Part shown: positions 50,204-62,212 of the stretch, in pieces
Layout: every line of letters starts with the position of its first letter
Position numbering within the stretch: the first letter of the stretch is position 1
Source: Apiosordaria backusii
Lineage: Eukaryota > Ascomycota > Sordariomycetes > Sordariales > Lasiosphaeriaceae
Direction of reading: 5' to 3'
NCBI GenBank assembly: GCA_030549205.1
Contig: JAUKTV010000001.1
Location: 1,612,001-1,676,000 of the forward strand
Length of the DNA: 64,000 nt
Position numbers and translations under genes: made by a program
Notes under the pieces: generated by a model
Told to the model about the DNA's origin: nothing
The model's database searches: none
The model's input: the letters and a program-made list of their open reading frames with translations, nothing else

Positions 50204-52112
50204 ATGGCCAAGAAATTCGCCAACCACCCCGGCGCCAAACAAGCACCCGCTGCTGCCCTCGTGTACCACCACGAGGAAGACTCCAACCCACCCCTGAGAG
50301 GCTGGCCGTTGGTTATTGCTTCCACTCTGTCCGTCCCCCCTTCACCTCTCTCATCACTGCCCTACTAATTAACCACCCCTCCAGGCTCTCCAACTCCTCC
50401 GCCCTTCAAAAATTGATCTGGAACAACGCCAAGTTTGGCCAGCCCAAGTATGCCCCTGGACTCGATCACAATGTCCCCTGGCGCATCAAGCCTGATGTGA
50501 TTCCCCTCGGTGAAACCGGTCCTATGCTGCCTCTAGAGGAAGAGTACCTCATCACTCCCAAATCAGCAGATTACAAAGGCCGTTTCACCTCCATCGCAGA
50601 CTATCATGAACTCTACAAATCCGGCCAGGCCACCCCCCTCCAAGTTGTTGAAGCACTACTCCCCCTCATAAGAAGGGACATCGGCGTCAAAGAAAGCAAA
50701 TACGCCGTTGCCTTTATCGAGTCCAACGTCGAGGAAGTCCTCCAGCATGCCAAAGAAAGCACCGAGCGGTGGAAGCAAGGAAAGCAGCTGGGGATACTGG
50801 ACGGCGTGCCGTTTGGTGTCAAGGCTGATACGGAAGTCAAGGGGTACGTCTCGACGATGGGGATGAAGGTTGACAAGACGGTGGAGTATTTTAATAAACC
50901 GGAGGAAGAGACGTGCTGGCCGGCGTTGAAGATGCAGGAGCAGGGCGCGATTATGGTGGGGAAAATGAATCAGCATGAGATTGGGATGGATACTACCGGG
51001 TGTAATCCTGTGACAGGGACGGCGACGAATTGGTATAATACTAGTTACTTTCCCGGGGGTTCATCGGCCGGGGCGGGGAGTGCCCTTTGTGCGGGATTGG
51101 TGCCGGTTGCGATTGGGTCTGATGCTGGTATGCCCCTTTTTTCCCGTCATCAGAAAACTGAGAAAGATACTGACACAAAACAGGAGGCAGCATGCGCATC
51201 CCCCCCGCCTTCTGCGGCGTCTACGGCCTCAAACCAACCTTCAACCGCACCTGCAGCCGCTCCACCTCCATGTGCGTCATCGGGCCCATGACCTCCACCG
51301 TAGCAGACCTCACCATCGCCTACCGCGTCATGTCCCAGCCCAACCCCTCCGACCCAGCCCAAAACCTCTTGTCTCTCTCCCTCCCCCCTTCCCTTTCCCC
51401 TTCTTCCACCAAAAAAACCCTCGGCATCTGCCGCCCCTGGATCGCCCGCGCCGACCCCGAAGTCCTCTCCGTCTTCAACTCCTGCCTTGATTACCTCACC
51501 ACTGTTAAAGGCTACACAGCAGTTGACATCACCCTCCCCTACCTCCGCGAGGGGCAGCTAGCCCACGCCGCCACCTGCCTCTCCGAAGCAGCAACAGAAG
51601 CCTTTGCTCGCAACCCATCTGATTATCTCAAGCCGCTCAACCACGCTAATCGCATACTTGTTTCAGCAGCAGCCCACACCCCAGCAACGGATTACTTGTC
51701 CTACGGGCAAATCCGCCACGTGATCATGGCGCATTTGGCCTGGCTGTGGGAGCAGCACCCTGATATGATTGTGCTGACCCCGACGACGCCGATAGCGGGG
51801 TGGCCGATTTGTGAGGGAGATGAGGCGTATGGGTGCTCAGATGGGAATTTGAGTATAAAGAATATGACGTTTGCTTGGGTGGCTAATACGAGCGGGTGTC
51901 CGGCTGTTAGTTGTCCGGGGGGGTATGTTGATGCTAAGCAGGGGGAGGGGAGGCTGCCGGTGGGGGTTATGGGGATGGGGGAGTGGGGGGCGGAGGAGTT
52001 GTTGCTGAGTTGGGCGAGGGAGATGGAGGGGTATTTGGAGGTGGAGGGGAGGATGAGGCCGGGGGGGTGGGTTGATGTTGTTGGGTTGGCTAAGGGAGGA
52101 GTTAAGGAGTAG
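50204..52112 (+). CDS. Amidase-signature family hydrolase
   Basis: It hydrolyses C-N amide bonds with a Ser-cisSer-Lys triad; the natural substrate is unknown. Three exons, 50204-50307, 50385-51127 and 51184-52112, give 591 residues. Intron 1 is 77 nt (50308-50384), with a weak donor GTTGGT but a perfect TACTAAT branch site; intron 2 is 56 nt (51128-51183, GTATGC..CAG, branch ACTGAC). Triad residues are visible: Lys181 in GVPFGVKAD, the serine pair 261-262 in FPGGSSAGAG, and nucleophile Ser285 in GSDAGGSMRIP. Intron 2 falls between the serine pair and the nucleophile, splitting codon 283. The N-terminal 100 residues precede the usual amidase fold and have no recognised domain. Third positions are mosaic: G/T-rich at the end of exon 2, C-rich at the start of exon 3, G-rich at its end. 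It is a free-standing amidase rather than a GatA subunit, judging by the long N-terminus. Confidence 0.93.
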
Positions 52113-52980
52113 GTTTGTGGATTGGTGTTTGGGGGGGGGGGGGGGGGGGTTGGGTTGGACGATGAGTGAGTGGGCTTGATTTTGGATGATGATTGACAGG
52201 CAGAAACAAATGGGTTGGAGAATTAGATTCATGAAAACGGACCTCATTACTGCGTGTGATTTGGGGCTGTGAGGGGAGGTTTGGGGAATACCACGAGTGA
52301 CGACAGTGGCGGTGTTAATTTATGGTGGTGTTCAATTCATGGCAAGAAAATGATCTTAAAATGGCAATAGTTACAGTGACGGTGGCTCGCTTTTTCTTTC
52401 TTGGTTGCTTCATCGTCAGGCATGCTAGACATATGTGGCACTCGTGATGAAGATATTTTAATCTTGTGTCTGAAGAAACCTCCATTTCATTCAAGCTTTG
52501 TCAAACAAAGTAAAGGACTTCATCACAACGAGTCTCATGTCGTTCATCTGTGTTGTTCTCATTGAGATTTCCTAATCGGGTCAGCTGGATTAGGGGTTGT
52601 GATGTATAACCAGAAGCGGCAACTTTAATGAACAGTCTATCATCGTGACACAGTTTGGATCCTGCCTCCAGTACAGTTCTAGATCATCTGAGTGTTTCCA
52701 AGCCAAAATTATGGTCTCATCCCAACCGTTGTGTCGTTTGCAACGGAGCCGCGGCCAAGTCTTGTCCAATCGGCAAAGTGGAGACATGAAGCTACGGGCA
52801 GGGGAACCACCTTTTTTTCTATGTAAGCAACCCTTCAAGCTCCAACCTTGGCATCTCGTCCACCACCAGCACCACAACCCCACGACAGACGCACCCCTCC
52901 AGCGACCGACGAAATACCTCTGACGCTTCAATCCCGACCCTACACAGCCCCAATTGATCGATCAGACACTCAGAAACACC
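52113..52980. other. Amidase / dld1 spacer
   Basis: About 870 bases between two genes on the same strand, holding the amidase 3' UTR with the G19 run and the dld1 promoter. The last 120 bases are C/A-rich and leader-like. No gene is seen. Confidence 0.5.
52131..52149 (+). repeat. Homopolymer run of 19 G
   Basis: Nineteen consecutive G, beginning 18 bases after the amidase stop codon, followed by TTGGGTTGG. It may form a G-quadruplex in the 3' UTR. Run length is error-prone in sequencing. Confidence 0.9.
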
Positions 52981-55058
52981 ATGTCGCGGCTTGCGGGCAA
53001 AATGCCCAAGCTGGCGACAGCTCCCGGAGCTGCTCGATCCCCCTCCTCTATTATGCGCCCCAGCAATCGCAACAGCTCACCATTATTACAATTCCGCCGC
53101 CTCGAGTCCACCCAGCGCTTCAGCCCCCCTTCTTCTTCCTCTTCTTCTTCCAAATCCCCTCCTCCCTCCAGCAATGACACCCCCAGGAAACCCTCCAGCG
53201 GCCCCTCCTTCAAGGGCCAGCTCACACAGTCCATCACCAAGCGCATCCAGCGCGAAAGAGATGACCTCCAGCGCCTGTCCCACATGCGGCCCCAAAACAG
53301 CATGGGGAGGATGATGGGCATGACTTTTGGTATTTTCCTCCCATATACCTCCCTAACTATCTACATGTAGCTTACCCTCGGCGATGCAGTCCTCTTCACC
53401 GTCGGCGCCATCTCCTACTGGTGCGGCCTCAAATACCCCAAAGAAGTCGACCCGGCCTCCACCCTCCCCCTCGCCGCGACGAAACCCCCCAAGCACAACC
53501 TCAACCCCGCCCACTTGGAAGCCGCCTGGTCAGACTTTGTCGCTATTGTCGGCAAGGAAAACGTTTCCACCGCCGAGGATGTCATAAGCCAGCATGCCAC
53601 CTCGGAGTGGTCAACCTTCCGGGCTGGGGAGGATCAGAAGCCGTTTTGTGTGGTGTATCCCGCTTCGACAGAAGAAGTTTCGGAACTTATGAAAATCTGC
53701 CATTACCGACGGATTCCGGTTGTGGGTTATAGCGGCGGGACGAGTTTGGAAGGGCATTTCACCCCTACGAGGAGCGGGATATGTATTGATTTTTCAAGGA
53801 TGAACAAAGTTTTGAAGCTTCACAAGGAGGATTTGGACGTGGTGGTGCAGTCGGGGGTGGGGTGGGAGGATCTCAACGAGATGCTGGCGGAGCAAAACTT
53901 GTTTTTCCCGCCTGATCCGGGGCCCGGGGCGCAGATTGGGGGGATGATTGGGACGGGGTGCAGCGGGACGAACGCGTATAGATATGGGACGATGAGGGAG
54001 TGGGTTTTGAGTCTGACGGTTGTCATGGCGGACGGGACGGTTATCAAAACGAGACAAAGACCGAGGAAGAGTTCGGCAGGGTATGATTTAACGAAGTTGT
54101 TCATCGGGAGCGAGGGGACGCTGGGGCTGGTGACGGAGGCGACGCTGAAGGTGACGGTGAAACCTGCCAGCGAGTCGGTGGCTGTTGCGTCGTTTGGGTC
54201 GATCAGGGAGGCGGCGAACTGCGTTGCCAAGGTTGTCGGGGAGGGGGTGCCGGTGGCGGCGGTGGAGATTTTGGATGATGACCAGATGAAGTTTATCAAC
54301 CAGGCTGGGGCGACGAGCAGGAGGTGGAAGGAAGCGCCGACGATTTTTTTCAAGTTTACGGGGACACCATCCGGGGTGAAGGAGCAGGTGGCTATTGTGC
54401 AAAAGATTACCAAGGGATCCGGGGGAAAATCGTTTGATTTTGCAAGGGATGAGACGGAGCAGGTTGAGCTTTGGAGCGCGAGGAAGGAGGCGCTTTGGAG
54501 CACCATGGCCGTGAGGAAGCCTGGGGATCGGGTGTGGACGGGGGATGTTGCTGTTCCGATGAGCAAGCTGCCGGATATTATTGAGCAGACGAAGCAGGAC
54601 TTGGGGAGGTCGGGGCTGAAGAGCTCGATTGTGGGACATGTTGGGGATGGAAACTTTCATATTATCTTGTTGTATTCGGATGCGGAGAGGAAGTTGGCGG
54701 AGGAGTGTGTTCATCGGATGGTGAAGAGGGCTGTGGAGATGGAGGGGACTGTTAGTGTGAGTTCCCCTTTTGTGTTCCAAGGCTTTGGAAAGGAATTAAC
54801 TGACGATGATGTAACACAGGGTGAGCATGGTGTTGGTCTCGTCAAGAGGGATTACCTCCCACATGAGCTGGGGGAGAGCACGGTTGATGCTATGAGAAAG
54901 GTATGTCCTTCCCTGTAAACCCTGTCACGATGTTACTAGGGCATTGCTGACACAATCCAAAATAGATCAAGGCCGCGTTCGACCCCCTCTGCCTTCTCAA
55001 CTGCGATAAAGTCGTCCGCGTCGAGAAGCCAGCGAGAGGCGAGGTTTCCGAGTGGTGA
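52981..55058 (+). CDS. dld1: Mitochondrial D-lactate dehydrogenase (cytochrome)
   Basis: An FAD enzyme that oxidises D-lactate to pyruvate and passes electrons to cytochrome c at the inner mitochondrial membrane. Four exons, 52981-53329, 53390-54756, 54820-54900 and 54966-55058, give 629 residues. Introns are 60 nt (53330-53389, GTATTT..CAG, branch CCTAAC), 63 nt (54757-54819) and 65 nt (54901-54965). The nearer TAG at 53368-53370 would break the frame, so the CAG at 53387-53389 is chosen. The Arg-rich, acid-poor N-terminus (MSRLAGKMPKLATAPGAARS) is a presequence, followed by a Ser/Pro linker and one membrane helix near 112-130. The FAD-binding (PCMH) domain is at about 200-380 (VGYSGGTSLEGH, GMIGTGCSGTNAYRYG). 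The C-terminal oxidase domain carries GHVGDGNFH (about 533-541) and GEHGVG (573-578). The third-position bias switches from C to G near 53620. Confidence 0.95.
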
Positions 55059-55891
55059 GGATATCTCCTCTCGTGAAAGAAAAGAAGTAAATAAAATGTA
55101 ACAATATCTGCGAATCTAAAACCTGGGTTTTGGTCAAGGGTAGGCATGCGTCTCTTCTCTGGTCGAAATGTTGGAACGACAATGATGATGAAATAATGGT
55201 GTCGCTGAGTCTTGACGAACTGTACAAACGCCGTAATCGACTGTGGTCTACAAAAAAAAGACCCAGTGTTTTTGTTCAAAAATGCCCTTTGCTTGTTGCT
55301 ATGTTCAATAAAATACATTGAAAAATCTCAAAAGAATAGAAGACGCCAGATTCCTACCCCTTGAACCTCCACCCTACCTACACCCATGTCGAGTAAACCC
55401 TTCCATACCATACATACCTATATCCCAGCAATCACAGGACAGAAGAGAAAGGAGACATGATAATGATCATGGTTTAAACAATATAAAATGAAATGGGATA
55501 TCTCTGTGTTGATAGGTGTGTGTATCTTCAAGTCTTGCTCCTCTCTTCCAGAACCAGCCTATCATCTGAGATAAGACAAGACTCTTCTTTCTTTCCCCTC
55601 CTTCTCCTCCACTTTCTCAAATTCATAAAATGGTCGTTAGTTCTGGGTCCCCCGTCCCCCCATTTTCTTCCCTTCCTGTTTTTTCTAGGGCGGGGGGGAG
55701 AGAGACACAAAACATCAAAAAAGCAAATAAAAAGACGACAAAATAAATGCTCGCTTCGCTTGATCCGATATACTCTCTTCTTCTTCCTCTCTATTTCCAA
55801 GCAAACATGGATCACCGTTCCGTCGGCCTTTATAGAATAATAAAAACACACAAAACAAATTTGAACTCCCAGCCAAAACAACAGAAACCCA
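55059..55891. other. Convergent spacer dld1 / UPF0658 gene
   Basis: About 830 bases between two 3' ends. AATAAA-like words on the plus strand (55306-55312, TTCAATAAAATA) suit a dld1 polyadenylation region. No gene is seen. Confidence 0.5.
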
Positions 55892-57141
55892 TTAGTCAAT
55901 CGTCATTCGACTTGGCAGTGGTGGCTTTTGATCGTTCAATTGGTACGAGTTTGCGTCCTCCTTCTCGGGATCGGTGTACCTCGGCTTGAGCAGGTGGTCC
56001 TTGAGTCCGGCGCCAAAGTTGCTCATGCAGACGAAGCCGTTGATGATGGTCAGAATGATAAGGAGAATGGTCAGGACGGCAAAGGCTGTCAGCGACTTCT
56101 GGACGGCTTCGTAATCTTGTTTGTGGCCGGGCTGGTAGATGCGGACGAGCTTGAAGAAGAAGTAAGAGAGCGCGCCAAAGTACAAGATGATGGTCAGCGT
56201 CACTCCGATCTTGTTCTCGCGCTGCGTGAAGAAGGCAGCGCAAAGCAGGATGGCGATGGTGATGGGGACCGCCGCCACTTGTAGGCCGAGCTCGAACGTC
56301 TTCATGTTGTTGACGACGACCAAGAACTGCACGGTGAAACCCAAGAAGAAGAAGAAATCAAACTTCAAGAGGGCGATGTAAATCTAGATGTTCCGCATCA
56401 GCACTCTGCGTCTGGATGGTCACTCGTGAGACGAGGCATCAACCTACCTGGTAGTGAAGGAAACGCTTCTTCATGCGGTAATCGGCACCAATCTGCTTTA
56501 GAATGTCCCAGGCGAACTCGCGGTATAGCTGATAGGCGATACAGGACATGGCGACCGTGACCACGCCCACGATCGCGGGAACAGCTATCAAGAACGGCTT
56601 GGCCAGCGCCCACACGTTGTTCTTATCGCCCGCGTCGTCCTTCAGGATCAAAGCATCCTTCAACATATCGAGCGACTTTTCGATCTGCTCAATCTGAAGA
56701 ATGGTGTAGACAAAGAGCGCCAGGTTGGCGACGCACAGCCCAATAATCTGAATCGTGTTCTTCAACCGCAGTGCGTCCCACGTCAAGATTAAAACGTAGA
56801 GGAATCCAAAGATGAAGAGCGCCAAGAAGGTCGGAATCGTACGATATCTCGATTGTAACCTTCGTCGTTCTTCTGCGTCGGTGATCTCATTTTCTTGAAA
56901 TTGAAGACTGAACTGGAATCTCGCAAACACATAACTGTTGTTGAACTGTTAGCAAATTGGGTCCAGCCAGGGCCTTGTCGCTGATATCGGAGGTTGGCAC
57001 ATACGATTCAAATGCCACACAAATGATGGCCTGTAAGCAGACGACGAAAAAGAAGAGTTTCGCCCATGTGTTGCTGAGGAACTCCGACGAGAATAACTTT
57101 TGTTTTGGCCGCGCTGGGCCGACTGCTGCTGAAGCCATCAT
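55892..57141 (-). CDS. UPF0658 Golgi membrane protein
   Basis: A multi-span membrane protein of a fungal family placed in the Golgi of fission yeast (SPAC23H3.04 type); its biochemical role is unknown. Three exons, 57141-57005, 56934-56448 and 56383-55892, give 371 residues. Introns are 70 nt (56935-57004, GTATGT..CAG) and 64 nt (56384-56447, GTAGGT..TAG). In intron 1 a TAACAG lies 11 bases before the used CAACAG; only the downstream site keeps the frame, giving FESYVFARFQF. The start is the first of two adjacent ATGs (57141 and 57138); further upstream the frame has no ATG before a stop. Hydrophobic helices: WAKLFFFVVCLQAIICVAF near the N-terminus, then about six or seven more, including FLALFIFGFLYVLIL and GFTVQFLVVVNNM. 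The tail is short and polar and ends PPLPSRMTID. It is convergent with dld1. Confidence 0.9.
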
Positions 57142-60100
57142 CGCAGGGCTGTCTCTGAATCCGCTGTTTGTTCCGTCAAAACTCGCGATCGGCTGCGAGC
57201 CCGAGCCGGCCAAATACGACCGGCGAAACTCTCGTTGAGAAGCCAGGACGGGCGGCTGTGGGGGATGACTGGTTGAGGGCTGAATTGAGTTTTGTGACTT
57301 TTAGTCTGGTGATTGCGGTCGGTGGGTCAAGGGAGATTGAAGGGCTGGTCGGCCGCGAAAGAGGGTCGGTCCGAGGGGGAGGGAAAAATTAAAAAGGTCG
57401 TCGTCGGTCGGGCAAGAAGACGCCTGGTCTCTGGCTCGCGGGTGGTTGTTGAGGGTGGTGAACCTGCACACTCACAACAGCGAGCGGCTATTATCTACAG
57501 GCGCGAGTCGTTGCCGACTTGAAGAAGTGGTTGCAGCACCTGGGAAACGGAACTGCTGGGACAGGGGGTGTTGTGGTTGGAGTTGTGTCCACAGAGAGCA
57601 CTCTGAAACACTTGGAGGAGTTGAGGTGTTCGAGGGTTGGCAACGCTTCAGGGAGCGCAGGCCAAGAACCAACAGGAACGGTTGGGGTGTGCCGATGTGG
57701 TGTCGTTGGGAAAAGCGAGGGGACGCGTTGCTTGTTCTGGGATTGCCGAAAAATTAAACTCGAACACCAGAACAAGACAGGTATCGCAGGAAGAAGTCGA
57801 AAATGAGGAAAGGATTGATTAAATTACGGAAGAGATGCAAACGACTGATGGAAAAAGAGGGAACCTAGGACGTGGGATGTCGCTCTGTTGCGGGCAGGAT
57901 TGTGGTTTGCAGGTGACAAGCCCAGGGGGCAGGGGACAGGACTTGTCGCCAAACAGGGGCTAGTTCGCCATCAGCCTCTTCCGCCAATGCACGATTTTGA
58001 TCTGTTCCGAGGCTGTGCAGCTGGATTTCTGAGGCCTTGTCTTTCAAACACACTTCAAAGAGTTAGGATTGAGAAAGCGATGATACATTTTTTGATCATA
58101 ACGATCAGGTATTTTTTGGTGTGTTCATTTCTAACTATACGAGATAAGCTGCCCCCAGGCAAAGCCCATCTCCATTTCAAAGTGCCGTAACCGGCCCAGT
58201 AGGTTGACAGCGCCCCCAAGGCTACGAGCCATGTCTCACCAAGTCCTTGTGGCTGCAAACTCAGGCTCGAGGTCCTACCAATTAATCACCACCATTTCCA
58301 CAGCCGCAGGGCACTATCACATCAAATGTTCTAGATTTTCTCTTCCTTAAGCAGAAACGTGTTACAGACCCATTGAAATTATCGATCAATGTAGCTTTTC
58401 CCCAGGTTACAGCCCAATCGGTTCATTCTAGCAATTCTGCCCTGTGTTGGTTTCGCTTGACAGATGACGATTACCACCATCGGATAGTATTATTCACGTC
58501 ACGTAATTTTCATGTGCTTCTCTCTCTCTCCTGTCTCACAATTTGCAACAAACACGGGGCCAAAAGTCTCATATTTTTCTTCCCTTCTGAAATCTTTTAC
58601 ATCATCCAACATTCCAATAACCACCACTTCCTCTCTTCAACATCATTCACGATTCTCAGCCCCAAGGTCCCTGCCGTGATATCCACCCTTACCTGTTCAT
58701 CGTCTGGGCCAAGGTGGATTCAGGGTCTCTTCCCGCGCATCACACTGACAGACGGGACCCACCCATTTTTGCTGAGCCACACATCCATCACCAGCTTCGC
58801 TTCCACAGCAAGCGATACCCATCATCCATACCTATGGTAACCTCGCAAAACAGCAATGACGACACAATTCTGCAAAAGATCAACCGATGTTGACTAACCG
58901 AGCCATCCCTTTTACACATACTATTGTATATGCAAGTCTGCCTTTGTAACATCTAGGAGAACTCGTATTCCGCCCCGTCTCTGTGGAGTAAGGAAGGGAG
59001 GCATGCGAACCAGTTCGGTTATCCCAAGTGAGTGTGTGTAAGCAAAAAAGCGTTGATCCCGTCGGTGAACAATGCCTGAGGCTTTGAAAAGCCCGAGACA
59101 TCGAGGCTTATCATTTCTAGCCCAGCCCGGCGGTGAGGTGGATATCATGTCAGCAACGAAGGATGCCCAGGGCCCAAGGCTGGACAACGCATAAGGGCAA
59201 ACATTGAATCTCAGACACCAGCTTAACCAACAATTCGGATATCTCCAACTTCATCACCCCTATTGTGAGCGGCCGGCTCCAAGACAGCCATTTGCGTGAT
59301 TTGGCAACATCAAATGTCCATAATGGATTGACCTTCCCTGCCGACGGGCTTGCTAACCTGACAAACCCTCGCATTGCTTCCCCTCTGGGAGCCCAGGAGG
59401 AGCCTGTTCGGAAGCAACCCTGGCAGGCCTGACAACAGCAACGAGAAGATGATGCCGCTGTGCCACTTGGATACAGTACCGTAACCTGACAGTTTCTTGC
59501 CTTGCTATTCTCGCACCAACCCAATCATAACGGCCAGCCCTGTCAATTACCTCAGCAACTCACGGGTGCTTAGGGGGTCGTGGTTCTCAAGCAGGCGGCG
59601 GCCAACAACCCGGTGGCCGGGAGTTTGAACAGCGAAAATGTACTCCGTGTCCGTGTCTCGCCCCGTGAGTTTTGCATTTTCTTTTATATTTTAGCCGCGT
59701 ATGTCACGTCCGTGAAGTTTGAAAAGGGAGATAGAGCCACAACGAATGGCCTTCTGCTGCATCACTCAGGGGCAGAAGGAGAAGCAACGAAACGTTTGAT
59801 GAGGTGTAGGATGAGACTGTCAATTCGTGCGCGTTTAGGGAATGCCGTGGATGACCCAATGGTGGCTCTCTCAAAACAACTTTCAACGGAAGAGACGACA
59901 TCCGAAGAGTCTTCTGTAGAAAAAAAAAAGATTCAATGTCTTGTATACACAACGCTGTACCTTTCAGCGTAATGATGAAGAGTAGTGTCTATGAGTTTGA
60001 ACAAAAAGCAAAAAAAAAAAGAGAGTCAGACACCCATAATTTGGGGATAAACAAGAACCTCCCAACCAAGCCTCTCAATGACAGTGTGTCGTTGTTGAAA

Positions 60101-60485
60101 GAATCTTTGCCACCCGCTGATCATGAATCTCTTGTGCCTGTTGTTTTTCTATACATACACAGTAACACAACAATTCTTTGTAATTCCGCCCTTCCCATCC
60201 CCCTATCCTTTACCCCTTAGCCGTTTCTTCCCAAAATTTCCCATCGCTTCCCTCTATCTTGAAATGTAATGCAATGATGATGATGATTGGTTTTTGTCTA
60301 TTCAAAACAAACCACCACACACAAGAAAAGAGAATTAAAAGAGGGGAAAATTAAAAAAGAGAAAAAAAGACCGTGGCGTGTGAGTAAAGTATATGTGTTC
60401 CGCTGTGTTGTTGTACACTTGGTGACAAGCCTTGTCCGAGGCTTTGGGGAATGTTTCCAGTTGTGGTGCCGGTAAGTCTACCAGA
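57142..60485. other. Spacer between two minus-strand genes; no gene seen
   Basis: About 3.3 kb: the promoter side of the UPF0658 gene (57142-58000) and the 3' flank of mdm38 (to 60485). ORFs are short and without family features. Several A-rich runs (for example 60010-60020 and 60350-60369) lie close to the mdm38 3' end. Confidence 0.5.
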
Positions 60486-62212
60486 CTATTGCTGCTTCTC
60501 GCTAGACTTGGAAACGACGGCAGCTTCGTTTTGCTTGGAAACCTTCGCGGCATCCAAACCATCCCTCTCAGCATCCACGGCCTCGGCAACCTGCGCCTTC
60601 TCGACGCCATCAGCCTCGGCTTGGATCTGTCTCTCCTCCTTCTCGTCAATGTTCTCGGTATCCCGAGGGGTAGCGAAACCTGTCGCCTGGTTTTCCTCGT
60701 CTTGCTGCAGCTCCTCGTCAATCAGCTCCTGCTGCTCCTTGATAACCTCGAGACGCTGCTTGTTGGTGGCAACACCCTCGGCATTGTGAACCTCGAGCTC
60801 AATCTCGTGGAAAAGCTCCTCCGGGATGGACGAGAGCACATTAGTGAGTGCTTCGATCTGGTTGGAAACACCATCACCGCTGTCCTGCTGGGTCTGGCCG
60901 TACATATAAGCGTTGCTCAGAACCAGAAGGGTCGAGGGAACACCCTCCCGGAGGCGCAGGTCCAGCCAGGTCTGCAGGTCCTCGCGTAACCTAGAAGGCG
61001 AAACGCCGAAGCTCTTGATGCCGCGGCTGGCGCAGGCGATCTGGAGTTCAGACACGGAAAGACTGTCGACGCCCTCGTAAGCGATGGCGCGGTCATCCCG
61101 CTTGATTTGCCGCATGCGGTGGCGGAGTTGATACCGAAGCATCATGTCGGTGCCAAATGTGTTGAGGTTGAGATACCGGCACATGGACACCAACTGTGGC
61201 CGGGAAAGGTTGTCAAGGGTCACATCATCCTTGAAGACCTTGCAGACCTTGATCACATCCTCGGCCGTGGGTGCCTCGCCAGTCGCGCGAAGCTTGCGGA
61301 AGAAGTTGGTGAACTCTTCCTTCTGGGCCGTCGCCTGACTAAGGGGCAGGCCCGTCTCTTTCAGCGTCTGGCGGAGGAATTCGCTGACCTCCTTACGGGT
61401 GGCTCGGAGGATGGACGCCTTCTTATCTTTATCCTTCTGCCCCTCGTATGTGCTGGGCAGCATATTGGGGAAGAGCTTGAGGGCCACGGGAAGAAGAAGC
61501 TCGGCAAAGGGCACGATGATGAACATGGAGAAAGGAACCAGCCGACCGAGATCCTGGACGGTACGTTGAAGCTGACGATGCTCTCTCCGCGTCAGCTCAT
61601 AGCCGGCGGCCATCTTTGTGGCCAGGCGTGAGCTGATCCTGACTTCAGCGGCCAACAATTTCGTGCCATCCCAGTAATGAAGAGCCTCCTTCTTGATCTT
61701 CTGCATAACCGTGAGTTTCTTCTCCTCCTTCTTCGCCTCGGCCTTCTCTACAGCAGGCTCCTTCTGCGCGGCGAGCTGCGAAAGCGTGGCGGAGGAATCA
61801 ACAGCAGCCCCGGGGGTGGCGCTTTTCGCCGCTGGCTTGGACGCAGCCTCGCTGGTCTTGGGCTTGGCGGAAGGCTCTTTCGGGAGAGGCTTCTTAGCCT
61901 TCTCAACGTTGAATCCCGGTGGTGGGCCTCCCGGCGGACCGCCATGAGTAGTGGTGCCCGAGGTGGTGAGGCCGCGGATTGGGATAAGCAAGGCAGTGGC
62001 AGAGCGGTTGAGCCTCAAGTTCTGCGCATTGCGTGCGAGAAGGGTCGAGGAGGCCAGAAGGGCGGATCTAGGGAGGGGATGAGCTTCATGAGGGGCCGTC
62101 AGCAACTTGGCATCTTGGAATAAGGGCAAACAAAGGTAGGGGACGTACTGGTGGTTCCTTGGAACGGGTTGACGACCAGCGCCCGGCGCGCAACTCTTGT
62201 CGAGGCGCTCAT
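60486..62212 (-). CDS. mdm38: Mdm38/LETM1 mitochondrial inner-membrane protein
   Basis: LETM1 proteins sit in the inner mitochondrial membrane, support K+/H+ exchange and bind mitochondrial ribosomes for membrane insertion of respiratory subunits. Two exons, 62212-62149 and 62083-60486, give 553 residues. The 65-nt intron (62084-62148) has donor GTACGT, branch GCTGAC and acceptor AAG. A second candidate acceptor (TAG, 62068-62070) is out of frame. The N-terminus MSASTRVARRALVVNPFQG and the following Arg-rich segment form a presequence. A Pro/Lys/Ala linker precedes the LETM1 domain, with the conserved pre-membrane segment (LHYWDGTKLLAAEVRISSRL), one membrane helix (LVPFSMFIIVPFAELLLPVA, about 204-223) and LKLFPNMLPSTYE. 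The ribosome-binding-like helical part follows to about 430. The tail is acidic and coiled-coil-like. No EF hand is seen, as in other fungal members. Confidence 0.95.
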
